A stretch of 8,741 bases of DNA, taken from Hydrogenophilales bacterium RIFOXYD1_FULL_62_11. GTDB lineage: Bacteria; Pseudomonadota; Gammaproteobacteria; Burkholderiales; Thiobacillaceae. The notes under the pieces were generated by a model. It was not told where the DNA came from. It was given only the letters and a program-made list of their open reading frames with translations, and did no database searches. A program made the position numbers and the translations under genes. The stretch covers positions 4,631-13,371 of the forward strand of contig MGZO01000079.1 in NCBI GenBank assembly GCA_001802655.1. The letters run 5' to 3'. Below, one piece after another: positions 6,113-8,741 of the stretch (positions are counted from its first letter, which is position 1; each line of letters begins with the position of its first letter).

Positions 6113-6136
6113 AATGAGCGGATAGCTTACGGATAA
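6113..6136 (-). promoter_or_regulatory. Inverted, diverged copy of the direct-repeat operator upstream of the multicopper oxidase
   Basis: Read on the minus strand, ATCCGTAAG (6134 down to 6126) and ATCCG (6123 down to 6119) recur on an 11-bp period. The 16-base core ATCCGTAAGCTATCCG matches module A at 15 of 16 positions. The second unit diverges after ATCCG. On the minus strand TAGATT (6107 down to 6102) is a -10-like element, but its spacing is 4 bp shorter than in modules A and B and no minus-strand gene follows. The site lies about 40 bp upstream of the oxidase start, so it may act as an operator for that gene in reverse orientation. Confidence 0.45.
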
Positions 6137-6165
6137 CCATAACCGACTTCAACTGACACTCTCAT

Positions 6166-6171
6166 AGGGGG
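6166..6171 (+). promoter_or_regulatory. Ribosome binding site of the multicopper oxidase
   Basis: AGGGGG ends five bases before ATG 6177. An in-frame TAG at 6165-6167 rules out any start further upstream. Confidence 0.65.
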
Positions 6172-6176
6172 CTGGA

Positions 6177-8741
6177 ATGAGCGGCTATCCTTTAGTTGCA
6201 CTACTGGCGTCGGTTTCCGCAACCCTCATTCCGGTCAATGCGTATTCGTTTTCCGCTGGAGTGAATGCATCGCCACAGGCGCTGAAATATGCGTCGCCAA
6301 ATATAAATCCATCCGCTGTTAAGCAATGCGCGCGCATCCTGCGTGCCGAGGTGGTGGCGCTGGAGCAGGCCATGGTGCTCAATCGTTATGGCGCGTTCAA
6401 CCCAGAGGGCATGCTGTTCGCGCTCAAGCGGGACGTGGTGCTGACCGGCTTTGACGACCCGCGATATCCCGATGGCACGTTTCTGACCGATGAAAACCTG
6501 CATCTCGCCCCCGGCCACGTGCGATTGCGTGACGACAAACGCCCGCGTCCACTAGTGTTGCGTGCCAACGAGGGCGATTGCCTGGAGGTACGCTTTCATA
6601 ATCTGCTGATGCCCGGCGTGCCTGAAGAACGCCGCATGGGTCCGGAACAATACGACGGCAAGGTGCCTGCCCATCTGGAAGCTCCGGACGGGGTGATTTT
6701 TCCGGCCGAGGGCAGCAGCGGTCGCGAGTTGGTCAAGTCCACTGCCATCAGCAACGATTTGCCACGTACCCGCGCTGCCTCGTTTCATGTGAACGGACTG
6801 GATGTCGTGTCGGTTCCGCCCGCTGCCTGCCCGCTTTCCACTCCGAATCATGCCTGGCTGTGCGGCACTGACGGCGACAACGTCGGACTCAATCTGGCAA
6901 CCGTCAACCCGGCTACGCCGCAGCCTCTACGCGATCGGCTGGCGCAACAGGGCGGGCAAGTCTATCCCGGGCAAAGCGCGCTGTACCGCATGTTTGCCTT
7001 CCGCGAGGGTACCTACTTCGCCTATTCGACCGGCGCGACCGTTGGCGGCGAGGGCGATGGCGGCCAACTCGGCGCGGGACTGTTTGGCGCGGTCAATGTG
7101 CAGCCGCGCGGTGCGAAGTGGTATCGCTCGCAGGTCACCCACAGCGATCTGCAGGCAGCGCTAAAAACATCCCCGTCGTCGGGGCACCCTTATCGTTACC
7201 TGGACTATGACGGTGCCCGCCACCGCAACGGCACTCCTATCCTTGCTATGCTCGACGGCAACGAGATTGTGCATTCCGATCTGAACGCGGTGGTGGCGCT
7301 AACCGGCAAAGCGCCCGACCACAATGACACCACCGGTCCGAACAAAGCCTGCAAAAACTACGCCTTCGGCAATTCATGCGGCCAGGCTTATCGCGAATTC
7401 ACCGTCATCATGCACGACGAAATCAAGGCCGTGCAGGCCTTCGCCGAGCTTGAGGACGAGAGCAATCCGCTGCATTACATCAAGGACGGCATGGGCATCA
7501 ACTACGGCGTGGGTGGAATGGGCGCCATGGTGGTGGCGCGCAACCGCAAGGTCGGCCCGGTGAAAGACTGCCCGGAGTGCCGCGCCGAGGAATTCTTTCT
7601 CAGCTCGTGGGCCAACGGCGATCCCGCGCTGATTCTGCGCTGGGATGCCGCGGGCAAGAAGCCCGTCGGCGCGATGTATCCGGACGATCCGTCCAATGTC
7701 CACCATTCCTACCTTAACGATCCGGTGCGCTTTCGCAATATCCATGCGGGCCCCAAGGAAACCCACGTGTTTCACCTGCATGCGCACCAGTGGGTGATGG
7801 ATGCGAGCGCGCCGGGATCGACCTACCTGGATTCGCAGACCATTTCGCCGGGCGCGACCTTCAGCTATGAAATCGAATTCGGCGGCTCGGGCAACCGCAA
7901 CCTGTCGCCGGGAGATTCCATCTTTCATTGCCATCTGTATCCGCATTTTGCGCAAGGCATGTGGGAGTTGTGGCGGGTGCATGACGTATTCGAGAATGGC
8001 GCGTCCGAGCGCAACTTGCCCGATGCCGAAGTGGCAGGCGGGACTGAAAACCCCGCTATCGTGCCCTTGCCCGGCTCGGTGCTGCCGCCCTTACCGGTGG
8101 CCGAATTCAAGGGCTACCCATTTTATGTGGCTGGCAAAGCCGGACACCGGCCGCCGCAGCCGCCGCTGGATATGGAGGCGGACGGCGGCTTGCCCCGGCA
8201 TGTGTTGACCACGCCAGGCGTGAGCGACCCGGCCAAACAAAACACCACCCGCGCGGCAGTCACGGTCGATCCCGTCACGCACAAAAAGCTGGTCAATCAG
8301 GACGTGGTGGAAGAAGCCCTGCGCAAGGGCGGGCTGACCGCGCAAATCAACGCCATGCGCGTCTACCAGCAAAACCCAGAAGCGCTGCGGATGCTGGCGG
8401 AAAGCTGGGACACCCTTGGCTCGGTGACGCTCCTGAAAAATGACACGGATGCCACGAATGCCACGCAGACCGAACGGCAGGCCATGGCATTTCACAGCGG
8501 CACGCTGGCAACACCCGGCCTGACTCTGGCACAAGCCCCTGCCAGTTCGCATCATGCGGACTGGAATCAGGAAGTGCGCGGCTACCTGACCGCGCGCGTC
8601 AATCGCGTCAATGGACAAACGGCCGAGCCGGGCAAACCGATTTTCCGGGTGAATGGACGAGCACCTGTTGCGGGCGCGCCATTCGCCGACCCCTGCCCAG
8701 CGAGTGCGCCTCAGCGCGAATACCGCGCCAGCGTGATCCAG
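6177..8741 (+). CDS. Giant exported multicopper oxidase (manganese-oxidase-like), 3' end outside the window
   Basis: The frame is open from ATG 6177 to the window edge (855 residues, incomplete). Residues 1-24 form a signal peptide (PLVALLASVSATLIPV core) without Lys or Arg before the core, so the protein should be periplasmic or secreted. A first cupredoxin-like region (about 60-310) has RANEGDCLEVRFHNLL but lacks the usual HxH motifs, reading FHVNG at 203-207 and GTYFAYSTG at 278-286. A second (about 405-605) has a complete set: HxxHxHxH at His530, 533, 535 and 537, then HCHLYPHFAQGM with His584, Cys585, His586, His590 and Met595, the type-1 copper ligands and type-3 histidines. A CPEC pair lies at 465-468. 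From about 640 (GYPFYVAGKAGHRPP) the chain leads to further domains outside the window. The style resembles very large MofA/MnxG-like oxidases; substrate (Mn, Cu, Fe or organic) is unknown. Confidence 0.85.
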   Translation, partial: MSGYPLVALLASVSATLIPVNAYSFSAGVNASPQALKYASPNINPSAVKQCARILRAEVVALEQAMVLNRYGAFNPEGMLFALKRDVVLTGFDDPRYPDGTFLTDENLHLAPGHVRLRDDKRPRPLVLRANEGDCLEVRFHNLLMPGVPEERRMGPEQYDGKVPAHLEAPDGVIFPAEGSSGRELVKSTAISNDLPRTRAASFHVNGLDVVSVPPAACPLSTPNHAWLCGTDGDNVGLNLATVNPATPQPLRDRLAQQGGQVYPGQSALYRMFAFREGTYFAYSTGATVGGEGDGGQLGAGLFGAVNVQPRGAKWYRSQVTHSDLQAALKTSPSSGHPYRYLDYDGARHRNGTPILAMLDGNEIVHSDLNAVVALTGKAPDHNDTTGPNKACKNYAFGNSCGQAYREFTVIMHDEIKAVQAFAELEDESNPLHYIKDGMGINYGVGGMGAMVVARNRKVGPVKDCPECRAEEFFLSSWANGDPALILRWDAAGKKPVGAMYPDDPSNVHHSYLNDPVRFRNIHAGPKETHVFHLHAHQWVMDASAPGSTYLDSQTISPGATFSYEIEFGGSGNRNLSPGDSIFHCHLYPHFAQGMWELWRVHDVFENGASERNLPDAEVAGGTENPAIVPLPGSVLPPLPVAEFKGYPFYVAGKAGHRPPQPPLDMEADGGLPRHVLTTPGVSDPAKQNTTRAAVTVDPVTHKKLVNQDVVEEALRKGGLTAQINAMRVYQQNPEALRMLAESWDTLGSVTLLKNDTDATNATQTERQAMAFHSGTLATPGLTLAQAPASSHHADWNQEVRGYLTARVNRVNGQTAEPGKPIFRVNGRAPVAGAPFADPCPASAPQREYRASVIQ

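Noticed and set aside
7374..7982. 202-codon minus-strand frame opposite the multicopper oxidase
   Set aside because: It is antisense to the copper-binding motifs of the oxidase and has His/Arg/Ala-rich composition typical of a shadow frame.
8447..8466. Short direct repeat ATGCCACG in the oxidase gene
   Set aside because: It only encodes a local Asp-Ala-Thr-Asn-Ala-Thr stretch in frame and is of the size expected by chance.
1..8741. CRISPR arrays, tRNA or rRNA genes, and insertion sequences
   Set aside because: I saw no regularly spaced repeats, cloverleaf-like segments, ribosomal RNA stretches or transposase-like coding sequence.

Overview
The window looks like a chromosomal segment of a GC-rich Gram-negative proteobacterium, most likely beta- or gammaproteobacterial. 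The evidence is an outer-membrane beta-barrel of the FadL/OMPP1 type, several exported proteins with Sec-type signal peptides, and proteobacterial Shine-Dalgarno spacing. The genus cannot be fixed from the sequence alone. All genes I can support are on the + strand.

Layout. Positions 1-353 hold the C-terminal end of a FadL/OMPP1-family outer-membrane protein. Positions 397-3518 hold a large MalT-like STAND regulator whose C-terminus is an OmpR-type winged helix plus a BTAD domain. Its reading frame is broken near 1525-1545, so it appears as two overlapping frames. Positions 3634-3861 encode a 75-residue ferredoxin-fold (HMA-like) protein without a CxxC motif. Positions 3862-4423 are largely non-coding, with a long perfect palindrome, a probable frameshifted remnant of a secreted-protein gene and a second regulatory module. 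Positions 4424-4831 encode a small exported protein of unknown function. Positions 4925-5998 encode a UPF0324/YeiH-type membrane transporter. From 6177 to the window edge runs a very large exported multicopper oxidase, incomplete at its 3' end.

The most notable observation is a regulatory module present twice, ahead of the 3634 and 4424 genes. It is two ATCCGTGAG repeats on an 11-bp period, followed exactly 20 bp after the second repeat start by a TAGG(A/C)T -10-like element. This matches the promoter architecture known for actinobacterial SARP activators, which share the winged-helix plus BTAD design of the regulator encoded just upstream. A related, oppositely oriented copy (15 of 16 core bases) lies about 40 bp upstream of the multicopper oxidase. 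I infer a local regulon: the BTAD regulator controls the small ferredoxin-fold protein, the small exported protein and probably the oxidase.

The oxidase's first cupredoxin region has lost the two usual His-x-His copper motifs, while its second carries a complete HxxHxHxH plus HCHxxxHxxxxM set. The missing ligands may therefore come from C-terminal domains outside the window, as in giant manganese-oxidase-like proteins. The substrate is unknown from sequence.
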